Positions 13,342-23,689 of a stretch of 64,000 nt of DNA are shown here, one piece after another (within the stretch, counting starts at the first letter, position 1; each line of letters starts with the position of its first letter). The stretch lies in assembly GCA_033239005.1 (NCBI GenBank), contig BSQZ01000096.1, positions 687,501 to 751,500 on the forward strand. The letters run 5' to 3'. The position numbers and the translations under genes are program-made. This DNA is from Lamellibrachia satsuma. Its lineage: Eukaryota > Annelida > Polychaeta > Sabellida > Siboglinidae. The notes beneath the pieces were generated by a model, which searched no databases, had not been told where the DNA came from, and was given only the letters and a program-made list of their open reading frames with translations.

Positions 13342-16215
13342 GTGCAGGGGGGTTACCTAGAGGTGTCTCAAGCAGAACAAGAGACCACTAGCACAGATAA
13401 ACCAATATCAAATCATCCGAAAAACATCTCTGAAAAAGGTTATAGATGCGTATGTTTAAATGCAAGGAGCATAGTAAATAAGAAAAACGAATTAAACATT
13501 ATGGTAGAAGATATTGACCCTCACATAATTGGTATAACTGAATCATGGGCCAACATAGATATAACAGATGCTGAATTAGGACTGACAGGATACGTAATGT
13601 TTAGGAAAGATCGAATAGGAAGAAGGGGCGGGGGAGTTATTTTATATGTTAAAGAATCTATTCAGGCTTATGAAATAAAACTAGAAAGGGAAGCAGATTG
13701 CGATGAAGCTGTTTGGTGCAAAATTGTTTCAGGAAATTCAAAATTAACTGTTGGATTAGTTTACCGAAGTCCAAACATAAACGAAGAGGACAACACAAAA
13801 ATAAAAAACGCTATAAAGGAAGTTAGTAAAGGGGAATGTATCATAATGGGAGATTTTAACCATGGACACATACAATGGAATTCTCTAGAGAGCACAGGGA
13901 TTGAGGATCAACAATTTCTATGTTTAATCCAGGATAGCTTTCTTACTCAGCACGTACTAGAACCAACCAGGGGAGAAAATGTATTAGATATAGTTTTGTC
14001 ATCACAAAAAGAATTAGTGGACAATGTAAAAATATTTGAACCATTGGGTAATAGTGACCATAATCAAATACATTTTGACATCAATGTAAAATCAGAAAGT
14101 AAAAATAAGAAAACGTACAAGAGAAACTTCCACAAAGGTAACTACAAAGATATGAGAAAATACTTAGCAAAGCTAGATTGGAATAACATGCTGATGAATG
14201 AGACTGCAATTGAATGTTGGAATATTCTAAAATATGAAATTGAGAGTATCATTGATAAATTTGTTCCCTTCCGAAAACAAGGAAAACGGTGTAGAAAGAA
14301 ACACGTGTCAAAAGAGGCAATTAGAAAAATAATGCTAAAACAAACTATGTGGAGGGTTTATAGGCGTACCAGAAAGGAAGAAGACTATGCAAAATACAAA
14401 GAGGCACTTAATGCAGCTACAACTGAAATCAGACAATCTAAAAGAAGCTATGAGCAAAAACTGGCATGTAACATAAAAACTGACAGCAAGAGTTTTTATG
14501 CATATGTCAGGAGTAAACAAAACGTACAAGACAAGGTTAGACCTCTAGAAGACAGTGCTGGAAATATAATATCACAGGGGTTTTTAATGGCGGAAGACCT
14601 AAATGGTTACTTCAGTTCAGTGTTTACAAAAGAAGATATTAGTTCATTACCAGTTGCTGATGCTAAATTTCAGGGGACTAAATCTGACTATTTAGGACCG
14701 TTAGTTGTAACTCCAGAATTGGTAGCTAGGAAAATAAAGGCAATGAAGGATAACAAATCACCGGGAGTGGATGGGATTCCTCCAAAATTACTAATGGAAA
14801 CAGTAGATCAAATCAGTATACCACTTGCAAGAGTATTCAACTTGTCATTAAAAGAGGGAGTTGTTCCGTTTGAATGGAAAGAAGCAAACATCATACCATT
14901 ATTTAAAAAGGGTTCGAGAAATAAGTCAGAGAATTACAGACCAGTGAGTTTAACGTCAGTGATTTGTAAATTATTAGAAAGGTTAATTAAAGACGATATG
15001 GTGGACTTCCTCGTTAAGCATAAATTATTAAATTCATCTCAACATGGATTCCTTAAAGCGAGGTCATGCTTAACAAATGTGTTATGTTTTTTGGAAGAAA
15101 TCACTAAGTGGATAGACGAGGGATCGCCAGTAGATATTATCTACTTACATTTTCAGAAAGCTTTTGACAAAGTGCCACATCAAAGATTGCTACTTAAATT
15201 AAAAGCCCATGGTATCGGGGATAGCATAACTGACTGGATAGAACAATGGCTGACTGACAGAAGACAACGAGTTGTAGTAGATGGCGAAGTTTCAAATTGG
15301 AAATCGGTTTTGAGTGGGGTACCTCAAGGATCAGTATTAGGACCTATATTATTCTTAATTTATATCAATGACTTGGACGACAGTATAACAAGTAACGTAC
15401 TGAAATTTGCGGACGACACAAAACTGTTTAGAAAGGTTAATACTGATGGTGATAAACAACATTTACAAAACGATCTAGACAGATTAGTGAAATGGTCTGA
15501 GAAATGGCAGATGCTGTTCAATTTTGGGAAATGTAAATGCCTACATACAGGACATGGGAACTTTAATGTAAACTATAAAATGGGAGCTACTGTTCTTGGT
15601 ACTACTGTAAAAGAAAATGACTTAGGAGTTACAATAAGCGCTGATATGAAAGTTTCAGAGCAGTGTGGTATTGCAGCTTCAAAGGGTAATCAAATTCTTG
15701 GATTGATTAGAAGAAACATAACATACAAGGGAAAAAAGTTAATTATACCTCTTTATAAAGCAATAGTTAGACCTCATTTAGAATACTGTATACAAGCATG
15801 GAGACCATATCGTAAGAAGGATATAGATACGCTTGAACGCATACAAAGGAGAGCAACTAAAATGATTCCAGAACTTAGAGACCTTAGTTATGAAGAACGC
15901 CTGAAAGAATGTGGTTTAACAACTCTAGAGACAAGGAGGTTAAGAGGAGATCAGATTGAAGTTTTTAAGATATTGAATGGGTATGAAAATATTGATAGAA
16001 ATATGTTTTTCTCACTCAAGAAGGATAGCAGAACTAGAGGACATGAGGTAAAATTAGTAAAGGATCAATGTAGATTGGACATCAGGAAGCACTCGTTCTC
16101 ACAGAGGACAGTAAATGAATGGAACAAACTGTCTACAGATTGTGTAACTGCTAGCAGCGTGAATATGTTTAAAAACAAGGTTGACACATATATCAGGAGG
16201 GCGGGTTATAAGTAG
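13342..16215 (+). CDS. LINE ORF2 polyprotein: endonuclease plus reverse transcriptase (CR1-like)
   Basis: A 957-codon open frame. The endonuclease has LNARS (Asn40), ITESW (Glu67), GDFNH (Asp171, Asn173) and NSDHN (Asp239, His240). The reverse transcriptase has KSPGVDG, YRPVSLTSV, motif A at about 598-610, motif B GVPQGSVLGP, and motif C FADD (Asp691-692); the C-terminal domain ends INEWNKL-type..YIRRAGYK. The protein would nick and reverse-transcribe at the target. Motif A reads YLHFQKAFD: codon CAT (15148-15150) gives His603 where every other copy here that covers the site has Asp, so catalysis is probably lost. The open frame begins after a stop at 13321 with no ATG near its start (GTG at 13342); the first ATG (13501) lies beyond catalytic Asn40, so translation probably depends on coupling to ORF1. 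Confidence 0.93.
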   Translation: MQGGYLEVSQAEQETTSTDKPISNHPKNISEKGYRCVCLNARSIVNKKNELNIMVEDIDPHIIGITESWANIDITDAELGLTGYVMFRKDRIGRRGGGVILYVKESIQAYEIKLEREADCDEAVWCKIVSGNSKLTVGLVYRSPNINEEDNTKIKNAIKEVSKGECIIMGDFNHGHIQWNSLESTGIEDQQFLCLIQDSFLTQHVLEPTRGENVLDIVLSSQKELVDNVKIFEPLGNSDHNQIHFDINVKSESKNKKTYKRNFHKGNYKDMRKYLAKLDWNNMLMNETAIECWNILKYEIESIIDKFVPFRKQGKRCRKKHVSKEAIRKIMLKQTMWRVYRRTRKEEDYAKYKEALNAATTEIRQSKRSYEQKLACNIKTDSKSFYAYVRSKQNVQDKVRPLEDSAGNIISQGFLMAEDLNGYFSSVFTKEDISSLPVADAKFQGTKSDYLGPLVVTPELVARKIKAMKDNKSPGVDGIPPKLLMETVDQISIPLARVFNLSLKEGVVPFEWKEANIIPLFKKGSRNKSENYRPVSLTSVICKLLERLIKDDMVDFLVKHKLLNSSQHGFLKARSCLTNVLCFLEEITKWIDEGSPVDIIYLHFQKAFDKVPHQRLLLKLKAHGIGDSITDWIEQWLTDRRQRVVVDGEVSNWKSVLSGVPQGSVLGPILFLIYINDLDDSITSNVLKFADDTKLFRKVNTDGDKQHLQNDLDRLVKWSEKWQMLFNFGKCKCLHTGHGNFNVNYKMGATVLGTTVKENDLGVTISADMKVSEQCGIAASKGNQILGLIRRNITYKGKKLIIPLYKAIVRPHLEYCIQAWRPYRKKDIDTLERIQRRATKMIPELRDLSYEERLKECGLTTLETRRLRGDQIEVFKILNGYENIDRNMFFSLKKDSRTRGHEVKLVKDQCRLDIRKHSFSQRTVNEWNKLSTDCVTASSVNMFKNKVDTYIRRAGYK

Positions 16216-16239
16216 ATGAACATTGTTGGACTCTCGATA

Positions 16240-16320
16240 AGCCAATGGCTTCCTTGTCCACTTGCCATCTGGGTCTTTGGCTTGGATGGCAAATCTTGTT
16301 AAATCTTGTTAAATCTAGTG
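16240..16320 (+). promoter_or_regulatory. LINE 3' hairpin and terminal repeat (RT recognition site)
   Basis: An 8-bp stem, TTGCCATC / GATGGCAA with a 15-nt loop, is followed by tandem AAATCTTGTT. The same stem plus tail occurs at 61684-61733 (9-bp stem), inverted at 6593-6648, and decayed near 18950-19000. In CR1/L2-type LINEs the 3' stem-loop and terminal repeats are what the reverse transcriptase recognises. The role here is inferred from conservation between copies. Confidence 0.75.
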
Positions 16321-16684
16321 CAAGAGCCAGGAGGGTTTATTTGTGTTATTTTGCCAAAAGTCTGAGGGTCGTTTCTAGGGCACTGTGGGTCATATACAGC
16401 GTCATCTGTTATTATACGACATAGATAGAACCCACATTAGCATTTTCTTAGAACCAGTAGATATCAAGTTTTTATTTGATACATAATTTGTACACATATT
16501 TGGTGGTTGTGGCCTCTTTTCACTCAACATATTGACACCTTTGAATACGACGAGACGCGAAATAGCTGAAATGTGGTTCGAAGGTGCCTCAGTTGCGTGC
16601 ACATTCTGAATAAAATTGCCAAGTGTATTTTCTTGCGAAATTCTCCAAATAGCGTCCTTTTTATGTATTCCCTGTTTTTTCATT

Positions 16685-16745
16685 AGATCATAGGAGGCAG
16701 CCATGGCCTAGTGGTTAAGGTGTTGGAAATAATCGACCACTGGCC
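16685..16745 (+). repeat. tRNA-like (A-box) fragment, possible SINE head
   Basis: GGCCTAGTGGTTAAGGTGTT matches a tRNA D-arm/A-box. No B-box (GGTTCGANTCC) follows, so this is not a tRNA gene. It is probably the truncated head of a tRNA-derived SINE. Confidence 0.45.
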
Positions 16746-16834
16746 GCCATCGTGTATGGCAGAGACAGTTACATACACTAACATGACATACACTGCGTCT
16801 TATTGTTTAAGTATTTAACTTTAAGATGTGTCAT

Positions 16835-17150
16835 TGCGCTCACGAAATGGTTAACCCACAAGGCAGGGATTCACCCAGTGTCAAATCAACCAGTTACGGG
16901 ACACAAATTTGTCCACAGAATCTTGTGAATTCGCTTACGGAAACCGGTGATTTGAACCAGTTGAAATACGTGAATTTACGTGTTCTGAACCAGTTATATG
17001 ACACATGTCCGGACACAAATTTGTCCACAGAATCTCGTGAATTCACGTACGGAAACATGTGATTTAAACCAGTTGAAATACGTGAATTCACGTGTTCTGA
17101 ACCAGTTATATGACACATGTCTGGACACAAATTTGTCCACAGAATGTCGT
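16835..17150. repeat. 112-bp tandem repeat with palindromes
   Basis: The phrase GGACACAAATTTGTCCACAG recurs at 16899, 17011 and 17123, giving a period of 112 bp and about 2.7 copies. Each unit holds ACAAATTTGT and variants of CGTGAATTCACG, which are self-complementary, so each unit can fold on either strand. No coding role is evident. Confidence 0.85.
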
Positions 17151-17404
17151 AGCGAGTAACACGCTGTTGCCGATTATACCAGTGTCAATCGTGTGACATC
17201 AAACTACCATGGGTGGCGCGTTTAAATTTTAAAACGCTTCATAATAAAGTTCATTTGATGGACAAGTTTTGTAGAAATATTGTTATAACTATGCATAAAA
17301 TTGAAAATATCTTACAGTATTGAATCGAGCCGCCCCATGCAACGATCGTTATTTCTGCGTAATATATATATCATTACGACGGACTCTAAAATTATAATGG
17401 ATTA

Positions 17405-17848
17405 TCCCAGCAAAAGACGTTGCATACACGAGAATATTAGTAGTTTGATAATGTCAGGAAATCCTCTTATTTTACGTGGTATAAATGTATTATAAAGGTA
17501 GTGACAAGGCGCCAAACATGTCTGGAAACGGCATAATAATGTCAGAAAAATTGTAGGAAGATAATATAATTATAAGTAATATCGCTACATCGTTGCTACG
17601 TACTGGCACAACATAGTTGAAGTACGTGGACACGACGTAATATCGTTACGTCTTTGCTACGTACTGGCACAACGTAGTTGCAGTACGTGGACACGACGTA
17701 AGTAGAACGTAATACTGTTATGTTGTTGTTACGTATTGTCACAACGTAGATAGACTACGTTGACACAACGTTAATAAAACGTAATTCCTGACGTTACCAA
17801 AACATTACCTTCATACAATGTTGTATATATGTAGTGTGTTTGCTGGGA
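17405..17848. mobile_element. 444-bp MITE-like element with TCCCAGCAAA inverted ends
   Basis: The left end TCCCAGCAAAAGACG (17405) and right end GTTTGCTGGGA (to 17848) are inverted. The interior, especially 17575-17800, is an imperfect array of ACGTA/ACGTT phrases with a roughly 70-bp rhythm. A second right end of the same type (GTGTTTGCTGGGA) stands alone at about 26702-26714. There is no transposase, and a target-site duplication is not clear. Confidence 0.6.
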
Positions 17849-17929
17849 TGCAATATTGTACATTATTGAGTCGACTACTGGAGTATATAGCAGTTATCAC
17901 AATACATAATACAACGTTTTATTTTACAA

Positions 17930-18113
17930 ACACTTATTTCTGGCCTACAGCACTCCCTCAAACAGGCCGAGATCACTGACTAGACAAGAATGAGCTTTAT
18001 CTAACGTCGGTTTTTACAGAAAATTACATTCCGAGATCACTGCCGCACAGGCCGAGTTCACTGTCGGACACTTATTTCTGGCCAACGTCATGCCCTCAAA
18101 CAGGCTGAGATCA
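17930..18113. repeat. 137-bp spaced direct duplication
   Basis: CACTTATTTCTGGCC...CCCTCAAACAGGC.GAGATCAC occurs at about 17930-17974 and again at 18068-18113. In between, CCGAGATCACTG / CCGAGTTCACTG phrases suggest older, smaller duplications. Confidence 0.65.
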
Positions 18114-18159
18114 CCGGCAACGTTCTATTTATATCTGCGCAGCTAGCCAAGTTAAGAGG

Positions 18160-18520
18160 CGACTGACGTCACTTATATAAAAGATACATTTATCTTATTT
18201 AAAGTACGAAATATGAAAGCAGTAAGCTTAATAGCATTGTAACTTGCATGCGTTAACGTGCGTTGGATACAGAAAATAAAACGTGGATTTTGTCGGGAGA
18301 ATATGATGTACGTACTAGCTGGCGATGTATTGAGTGACCCCCCCCATGGGCACAACTCCAGAAAAGTGGGGTGACTACAGTCACTGACGTCACTGCAAGG
18401 CAGGACAGCTATTTCGGGACCGTGAGGGAAGCGCGTCGCGACCATTGACCAATCCCATGCGCGCTTCACTGACACGAACGGCGAGACTCGGAGCGGTGAC
18501 TGACCAATCACATGCGCGCT
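18160..18520 (+). promoter_or_regulatory. Promoter-like cluster: CRE, TATA, CCAAT, GCGC motifs
   Basis: A perfect CRE palindrome TGACGTCA at 18164-18171 is followed 3 bp later by TATATAAAAG, a good TATA box. A second perfect TGACGTCA lies at 18385-18392. Two near-identical blocks TGACCAATCNCATGCGCGCT (about 18444 and 18500) combine a CCAAT box with an NRF1-like half site. No transcript or gene can be assigned downstream, and part of the motif density comes from the duplication. This is a candidate only. Confidence 0.4.
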
Positions 18521-18534
18521 TCACTGACATGGAT

Positions 18535-18640
18535 GGCGCTTCATACCGCTCCACCGCTTCACCGCGCCACCGCGCCACCGCGTCACCGCGCCACTGAGTC
18601 ACTGCGTCACTGCGCCACCGCATCCCTCACTGGGTCAACG
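18535..18640. repeat. ~9-bp (CACCGCGYC)n minisatellite
   Basis: About ten imperfect units of the type CACCGCGCC / CACTGCGTC form a short GC-rich island in otherwise AT-rich DNA. Confidence 0.8.
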
Positions 18641-18729
18641 CTGTGTTATTACCCTTCGTCTTCTTTATTTTCTTAACTACCATTTCTGGTTCTGAATAAT
18701 ATTGACTGCCATCCAAAAGTAACAAACTC

Positions 18730-18998
18730 CAGAAGGAAAGTGACAATGTATCAGCCTGTATTGACACTTTCACAGAGGACGATAAATCAGTGGAACAAAT
18801 GATCTACTGACTGTGTAAATGATCTACTGACTGTGTAAATTATCTACTAACTATGGAAATGATCTACTGACTATGTAAATGCTCGCAGCGTGAATAGGTT
18901 TATGTTTAACAGTTGCACTCTCGATAAGGTAACGGCTTCCTCGTTCAATTTCCATCTGGTGTTTTAGATCTGGATGGCAATTTTGCTAAATGTTGTTA
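18730..18998 (+). pseudogene. CR1-like LINE 3' fragment with internal 20-bp expansion
   Basis: Begins with a decayed SQRTINQWNK-like coding stretch, then the phrase AATGATCTACTGACTGTGTA repeats four times (about 18797-18880). Then come GCTCGCAGCGTGAATAGG, the family CTCTCGATAAG phrase, the decayed hairpin and a TTGCTAAATGTTGTTAAA tail. The expanded phrase corresponds to the conserved KLSTDCVN codons of the family. Confidence 0.75.
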
Positions 18999-19715
18999 AA
19001 AGCTTAATTACTCTCCTATGTGTTCTTTGTAGCATGCATACGCATTTAGCGAAACTACGAACCTATCTAATATTGATTATGACATGCTAGATCGTTTGTA
19101 CAGAATAGAGGTTGCTGGTTTATTAAGAATAGTTATTTAATTTCGATGAACTCATCGGATAAACTGTTAAATTGTTTTTGATCAGTAGATGAGACCGGGG
19201 CGTGTTGGAAAAATAATTAACTAATTGAACAGAGGTTTAACCAAGCAAACACCTGTAGCATTACGTACGTACAGCACTAAACTATTATAGCCACAAAGAC
19301 GAAGTCATGTAGAAATTATGTCACTTTTTCACCAAGTTGGGTAACACACTTGAAATATGAAGCTCAGCCCATCAACGACGCCCCGTCCCCCGGTGATATT
19401 AGACAACAATACGTCCGGGGGAGAAGTCGGTCCAATAAACTGCGTGTAGCAAACGGCCGCACGAAGAATGCACTGGTGATGATCGGTATTATACATACCA
19501 CGACTGTGGCGTGTCCAAGGCTTTGGATAGAATTAAATGATTGTTTGCAAACCAATTTTATATAATTAATGTGATGCGCCAACGTACCCCAGGGATTCGC
19601 CAACTTACCCCGTCCAAGGGTCAGGTTAGTGCAGTTGAGGAGGGGTCTAATAATGGACATTATCATAAATACTATAATAGTTATTAAATCGCTGAATATG
19701 TTGACTATAATACAT

Positions 19716-20295
19716 GGTAGAACAGGGAATGGACGTGTCCAAGTGGATGTGCTCTAACTAGTTAAATACGACAGAGGTTTTTATTATTGGTACATAAAAG
19801 GAATAGGGAATAGACGTGTACCAAGTGGATGTGCTCTAACTAGTTAAATACAACAGAGGTTCTTATTATTGGTACATAAAAGGAATAGGGAATAGACGTG
19901 TACCAAGTGGATGTGCTCTAACTAGTTAAATACGACAGAGGTTCTTATTATTGGTACACAAAAGGAATAGGGAATATACGTGTACCAAGTGGATGTGCTC
20001 AAACTAGTTAAATACGACAGAGGTTCTTATTATTGGTACATAAAAGGAATAGGGAATAGACGTGTACCAAGTGGATGTGCTCTAACTAGTTAAATACGAC
20101 AGAGGTTCTTATTATTGGTACACAAAAGGAATAGGGAATAGACGTGTACCAAGTGGATGTGCTCTAACTAGTTAAATACGACAGAGGTTCTTATTATTGG
20201 TACACAAAAGGAATAGGGAATAGACGTGTACCAAGTGGATGTGCTCTAACTAGTTAAATACGACACAGGTCCTTATTATTGGTACACAAAAGAAT
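19716..20295. repeat. 82-bp tandem repeat, about 7 copies
   Basis: The phrase AAGTGGATGTGCT recurs at 19741, 19823, 19905 and onward every 82 bp. Copies differ by one to four bases (for example TACATAAAAGG versus TACACAAAAGG). No long open frame is shared by the units. The recent homogeneity suggests active unequal exchange. Confidence 0.95.
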
Positions 20296-20536
20296 AGGGA
20301 TTTCATAGGAACAAAATAGTGGATATCCAAGCTGGTAAACACGGGCGACTCAGTGCCGATCATGAGCGTGACTTCCATCCTCTCGCCGATCACCTGACAA
20401 AGTTACGAAATTTCACCAATGGTAAAAATCGTGATTTTTTCAGCTTTTCGATGTCCACATCACTTAATGTTTGAACAAGCATTAAGTAATTTAATAGTTT
20501 GTCTGCTGATTTCACAAAAAAAACTACATACAAAAG

Positions 20537-21212
<676 letters not shown>

Positions 21213-21229
21213 TATAATTATGCTAATTA

Positions 21230-21260
<31 letters not shown>

Positions 21261-21799
21261 ATAATTATTATAATTAATGTTTTGGGAGCCTCGCCACGCG
21301 TACAAACCACAGCGTCAGTGTAATACACATCGCTCCAAGCACGATGACATTTTTTAAAGGCGCGGAGCGGCTTGTTTGAAGCCGCAAGTGTCACATTACT
21401 CTACGTCGTCTTATTACTAAGCTATGATCACGACAGCCAAACGAATGTTCGACGACAATAGTACAGACGTGCCTATAATGACAAGCGAAGCACATATCGT
21501 GACAAGTGAGCTTGTCGCGGTTATTTCTAAGAATAATGAAGAAGACAACGGGACACTAGTACATAGCGACCTGGAACCGCGTTCTGTTTACTGAAGCGCC
21601 TCATCAACCCCTGTCAACACGACAACGAGGTTACATAACAAACCAAATCAACGAGCCGCCATCAGCCCGCCCCCTCAATTCGGGCACAATACAGCTATCA
21701 GGTTACATTAACCAGATTACAAATTCAAATAATATTCATATATCATTGACACGTCATCGTAATACTGCAAATATCCAGGTCGACACATAGGCAGGTGTT

Positions 21800-22120
21800 A
21801 TGGCTGACCTTGCTGTTAGCGATCAACCATTCACACCAGCACTGCACCGAACAAACAGCGTCGAGCAGACAAATACATGCATGACAGTCAACGATGTCAC
21901 AATCTCACCAACAAACCACATGTTGCATCACAGAAAGCTTCATCACTGTCAGAAGATGACAACAATATTTGATCGTAATAATTTATTTTCTTCAGTGAAA
22001 GCCAGCGAGCTTCTTCTTGTATTCTCGTTGACGTGTCCAACTATTTTCATCCATTTTAATTATTTCTGTGAACAAAATAGTTTATGCTACTTAACAGAAT
22101 ATGTGACAGAATATAAATAA
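21800..22120 (+). CDS. Small uncertain open frame (106 codons)
   Basis: ATG at 21800 in a fair context (GTTATGGC) opens 106 codons rich in Thr, His and Asn. There is no recognisable domain, signal peptide or homologue, and no splice partner was found. The preceding 500 bp is somewhat richer in GC than the surroundings. It could be an exon or chance. Confidence 0.15.
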   Translation: MADLAVSDQPFTPALHRTNSVEQTNTCMTVNDVTISPTNHMLHHRKLHHCQKMTTIFDRNNLFSSVKASELLLVFSLTCPTIFIHFNYFCEQNSLCYLTEYVTEYK

Positions 22121-22129
22121 ATAACTTAC

Positions 22130-23090
22130 TATATTAGCAACAAAACATTAAGATATTGGCCAGTTATTGACTTCGTACTGGAATATATTACCCATTATCC
22201 CTTGCATTGCCCGAGAATTACATGGCAAGCTAATGTTCCTAGTACTTCATAGTTAAATAATCCTTTCACAAGACCTTTTATTTATGATGATCTGAAGATC
22301 AAAGAGATCAATACTGGTACCAGTATTGGAAATGGACAAGCCCCTTCAATAATTACTGAGTATCTGAAGTTGACAATGCTTGGTGGGAATAATATTACAT
22401 GCTCTGAATTTAGTGACATGTTCAATTGATGTAGACACAAATAAGCACATTGTATGTGCTGTTGTTTATTTTGTTGTTGTACCTGAAGCTGTATAATTTA
22501 TGAAATTTATTTTACAACGCTATCTTCTGACAATAATAACATGTGTCATATGTTTGCTTCTGGGCATCGTTTAATACTATAACTGAAAGTTGTCGTTGGT
22601 ATTTTATCTAATACCATTACTGCGAACGAACTGGTTGTTGCCCACACTTCAATGTTTGACCATCATTCTCGCTTGATAGCTAACATTAGATAACATGCCT
22701 ATTATCACCTACAGTTATAATATTGATTTAAATAATAAACAATATATAATATATAGTAATGTAGAAAGTCACATAAAAACAATCTAGTGAATATAGTCTG
22801 TTTACTACCACTGTCCACCCGCTTCCAAGCTGGCTGCATCTGAACAGTATCTACACCATTAACCATTTTCTGCGAACTAACATGACAAGATCCTCTGAAT
22901 GTGCATATGGTATCAGTTTCCAGTGTAGTTATTCCCAATTCAACACACGCACGCACGCACGCACGCAGACACAACGCCCAGGTGAAGTTAATCTTGAGAG
23001 TTGGTTTCAGGGTATGATGAAAAACGTCCGTAATAATATCATAAACGTACAACCAAAATAAATTTAAAACATTTGATTAATCTGAAAAAT
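22130..23090. other. Non-coding stretch
   Basis: AT-rich DNA with one short (CACG)n run near 22945-22966. No gene recognised. Confidence 0.4.
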
Positions 23091-23094
23091 ATAT

Positions 23095-23315
23095 GTAGAA
23101 ACGTGGGGATGGTTAGAGCACCCGCCTGTCGATCGAGAGGACGGTGGTTCGATTCCACCTCCGCCGTTTCGAAGCTTGGGCAATTTCGTTCACCCCACTT
23201 TGCCTGTGTCTTTCGGTAGAGATATTAAAAGCCGTTGGTCCAAACTCTTGCGTTAGCTCAATATTGGGGTGTTTGGAGCATATCTACTTAAGACTTGAAA
23301 CTTGAGAAACAACTA
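23095..23315 (+). repeat. tRNA-derived SINE, family 1
   Basis: The head looks like a tRNA: A-box-like GGATGGTTAGAGCACC (about 23107-23121) and a perfect B-box GGTTCGATTCC (23146-23156), 25-30 bp apart. An unrelated body of about 130 bp follows and ends with ACTTGAAACTTGAGAAAC. Pol III internal promoters are expected. It is not a functional tRNA, because no acceptor stem closes. Confidence 0.7.
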
Positions 23316-23379
23316 ACTAATTACAATTATATATTCTACCAAACTAATATCCTAAGTACTAAGTACTAACTGTGTACTG

Positions 23380-23660
23380 TGGGGCGCGATAGCATACCGG
23401 TTAGAATGCCGCACTCTCAATCGAGAGAACCCGGTTTCATATCGTTGCCACATTTCACTCATCTGTATAAATGAGTACCTGGCAATACAGACAGTGTTGG
23501 ATATGTGAACGAATATTCTTTGCGCAGGAAGTGCAGCGTCGCTGAATGCTTCCCAGAGGAGTTGGCATTGGAATGAACAGGTATGCCAGGGGCTGACGTG
23601 GAAAGCGCTTTGAGCAGTCCTACAGACTGGATACCGTTACCTTTACCTTTTACTAACGCA
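23380..23660 (+). repeat. tRNA-derived SINE, family 2, plus-strand copy
   Basis: The head GGGCGCGATAGCATACCGG, then CTCTCAATCGAGAGAACC and a decayed B-box, is followed by a body with AATGAGTACCTGGC and AATGAACAGGTATGCC, and a pyrimidine-rich tail of TTACCTTTACCTTTT. The minus-strand copy at 31780-32125 has the same head, body and tail, and a partial copy lies at 39155-39340. Confidence 0.75.
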
Positions 23661-23689
23661 AAACAGAATGTCCCCTCCCCTCACAAAAA

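Larger units (their letters stand above)
12026..16320 (+). mobile_element. Near full-length CR1-like LINE (two ORFs, 3' hairpin and tail)
   Basis: A plus-strand APE-type non-LTR retrotransposon. Its order is ORF1 with a repeat-rich region and SGNH-esterase-like domain, ORF2 with endonuclease and reverse transcriptase, then a short 3' UTR with the stem TTGCCATC (16262-16269) / GATGGCAA (16285-16292) and two AAATCTTGTT units. There is no poly(A) tail, as expected for CR1-type elements. The exact 5' end is uncertain, because no other copy in the window extends that far. It is the longest of about nine copies of this family here. Confidence 0.85.

Noticed and set aside
16835..17150. CRISPR-like array
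   Set aside because: Only 2.7 long near-identical units with no unique spacers, in animal DNA.
23100..23165. Possible tRNA gene
   Set aside because: A- and B-box-like signals exist but the acceptor stem does not pair and a SINE body follows.
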